Shown here in pieces: positions 5,613 to 6,246 of a stretch of DNA of 6,246 nt. Below the pieces are notes generated by a model. That model did no database searches and was not told where the DNA came from. It saw only the letters and a list, made by a program, of their open reading frames with translations. The position numbers and the translations under genes are program-made. Numbering within the stretch: the first letter of the stretch is position 1; the number at the start of each line of letters is the position of its first letter. The stretch comes from Chloroflexia bacterium (GTDB lineage: Bacteria > Chloroflexota > Chloroflexia > Thermomicrobiales > UBA6265). Location: positions 1 through 6,246 of the forward strand of contig JACDBO010000454.1 in the NCBI GenBank assembly GCA_013694885.1, in the 5' to 3' direction.

Positions 5613-5758
5613 GGTGTGTTTGCAAAGCCAGTGCTTCCAGTAGAATCGACTCGTTCTCCGCCCTGGAAGGGCTTTGTTTGGCTTGGCCCGGCAATCTACC
5701 CCTCTAATTGCGGGTTCGACCGCCCGGCGCATTGATTCGCGCTTTGCAAACACGACCT
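5612..5758. repeat. 147-bp structured inverted-repeat element between convergent stops
   Basis: GTGTTTGCAAAGC (5616-5628) and GCTTTGCAAACAC (5741-5753) are perfect 13-bp inverted repeats. Allowing a single-base indel, they extend to 5612-5628 and 5741-5758. Inside are hairpin A (CTTCCAG 5634-5640 / CTGGAAG 5663-5669) and hairpin B (GCAAT 5691-5695 / ATTGC 5707-5711, extended by CCC 5687-5689 / GGG 5712-5714 past one bulged G). The element starts at the last base of the rho stop and its right end overlaps the stop of the convergent gene. It could be a bidirectional 3' end structure, a small MITE-like repeat, or a structured RNA. It encodes no protein I can support. Confidence 0.65.
5623..5679 (+). 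terminator. Likely intrinsic terminator of rho
   Basis: CAAAGCC (5623-5629) plus CTTCCAG (5634-5640) pair with CTGGAAG (5663-5669) plus GGCTTTG (5670-5676), giving a 14-bp stem with a 4-nt bulge. The 22-nt loop can form a further 5-bp stem, AGAAT / GTTCT (5642-5646 / 5653-5657). The T-rich TTTGTTT (5673-5679) follows or overlaps the stem base. It sits just after the rho stop codon. The imperfect T-run keeps confidence moderate. Confidence 0.5.
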
Positions 5759-6245
5759 ATGCGTCCCCCTTCTCCGCCGCCCACTCCCATTCCTGGGGGT
5801 CCCAATCCCACACATTCTCCACCCCAAGGTGTCTCAGCATGTGCTGCGCCTCGGCGCGGTGCAGGGCATTGTGGAGGGGGACCTGGAGGATGGTGATCCC
5901 AAGTGTGCACTGGTCCCCGTTGTGGTCGAGGAAGGTTTCGTCCATGCGAACCTCGTCGCGCGTCCGGCGGGCCAGGGCCGCGAACGCGGCGTGATTCCGC
6001 TCGAAGTGCTCGCTCAGCTCGGGAATCGACAGGGCGTGCGTATGCCTCGGCGGGATCGATTCCTTGCTCATCAGGGCAATCCAGAAGGCGATGGTGTAGA
6101 CCAGATGATCCAAGGTGTCCCGCAGAGACCCGTGGCCGAGGTCGAAGGGCTGGTCAAGTTGCTCATCGGTTAGCTCTCGGCTCCGCGTGAGCACCATCGT
6201 CGTCGCCCAGTGATCGTGCCCCAGCAGGCGATCGAGTATATTCAT
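5757..6245 (-). CDS. DinB-superfamily metal-binding protein
   Basis: This 162-residue protein has the normal length of the DinB/YfiT-like four-helix-bundle family. These are metal-binding proteins, often damage-inducible or thiol-dependent transferases (bacillithiol, mycothiol); the role of this one is unknown. The N-terminus LLGHDHWAT (7-15) resembles the family's first helix. The metal triad is expected at H47 (in LDHLVYT) and at H125 and H129 (HNALH, an HxxxH pair, followed by RAEAQH like the family's HRGQ region). The C-terminus is rich in Trp and Glu (WDWDPQEWEW, 146-155). The ATG is at 6245, one base from the window edge, so its SD site cannot be seen and a slightly longer form is not excluded; the family-like N-terminus argues that it is complete. 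It is convergent with rho and its TAG stop lies in the right arm of the inverted repeat. It is unrelated to DNA polymerase IV, which is also called DinB. Confidence 0.87.
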   Translation of the reverse strand: MNILDRLLGHDHWATTMVLTRSRELTDEQLDQPFDLGHGSLRDTLDHLVYTIAFWIALMSKESIPPRHTHALSIPELSEHFERNHAAFAALARRTRDEVRMDETFLDHNGDQCTLGITILQVPLHNALHRAEAQHMLRHLGVENVWDWDPQEWEWAAEKGDA

Positions 6246-6246
6246 C

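Noticed and set aside
5710..5730. tRNA T-arm-like GGTTCGAC inside the element after rho
   Set aside because: The flanking bases give only a 4-bp stem with an 8-nt loop, and no acceptor, D or anticodon arm can be built around it.
1..6246. CRISPR array, transposase, phage or defence genes
   Set aside because: No regularly spaced repeats and no such protein signatures were seen in either strand; the coding content is ordinary metabolism and housekeeping.

Overview
This is a GC-rich bacterial window with five protein genes: two complete divergent/convergent ones at its left, rho in the centre-right, and one partial gene at the left edge. The combination of a TTG-started Rho with a long charged N-terminal extension, strong Shine-Dalgarno (SD) sites, high GC and a DinB-superfamily neighbour suggests a high-GC environmental bacterium, possibly Chloroflexota (Thermomicrobia-like). 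That placement is inference from gene style only; no marker in the window proves it.

Layout: (1) 1-859, minus strand, a partial Gfo/Idh/MocA oxidoreductase starting at TTG. (2) 860-1106, a divergent intergenic gap with three palindromic elements. (3) 1107-2201, plus strand, a second, distantly related Gfo/Idh/MocA protein whose usual catalytic Asp-His motif is altered. (4) 2195-2278, a long nested hairpin between convergent stops. (5) 2279-3298, minus strand, a ZnuA-type zinc-binding protein, with a promoter (3369-3397) overlapped by a perfect 7-1-7 palindrome typical of Fur-family operators such as Zur. (6) 3299-3851, the divergent znuA/rho control region, including a candidate rho promoter and a leader of about 370 nt with two hairpins and a C-rich, G-poor tract. 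(7) 3852-5612, plus strand, transcription termination factor Rho (586 aa). (8) 5612-5758, a 147-bp structured inverted-repeat element exactly between convergent stops. (9) 5757-6245, minus strand, a DinB-superfamily protein.

The genes do not form one operon. The two oxidoreductases probably belong to sugar or polyol metabolism and may share control from their common gap. The zinc-binding protein is a single-gene unit here, without its ABC partners, and is probably repressed by zinc through a Zur-like regulator. Rho is a housekeeping gene that may control its own leader. I see no phage, transposase, CRISPR or defence genes. The items most worth a second look are non-coding: the Fur-type operator on the promoter, the structured element after rho, and the rho leader.
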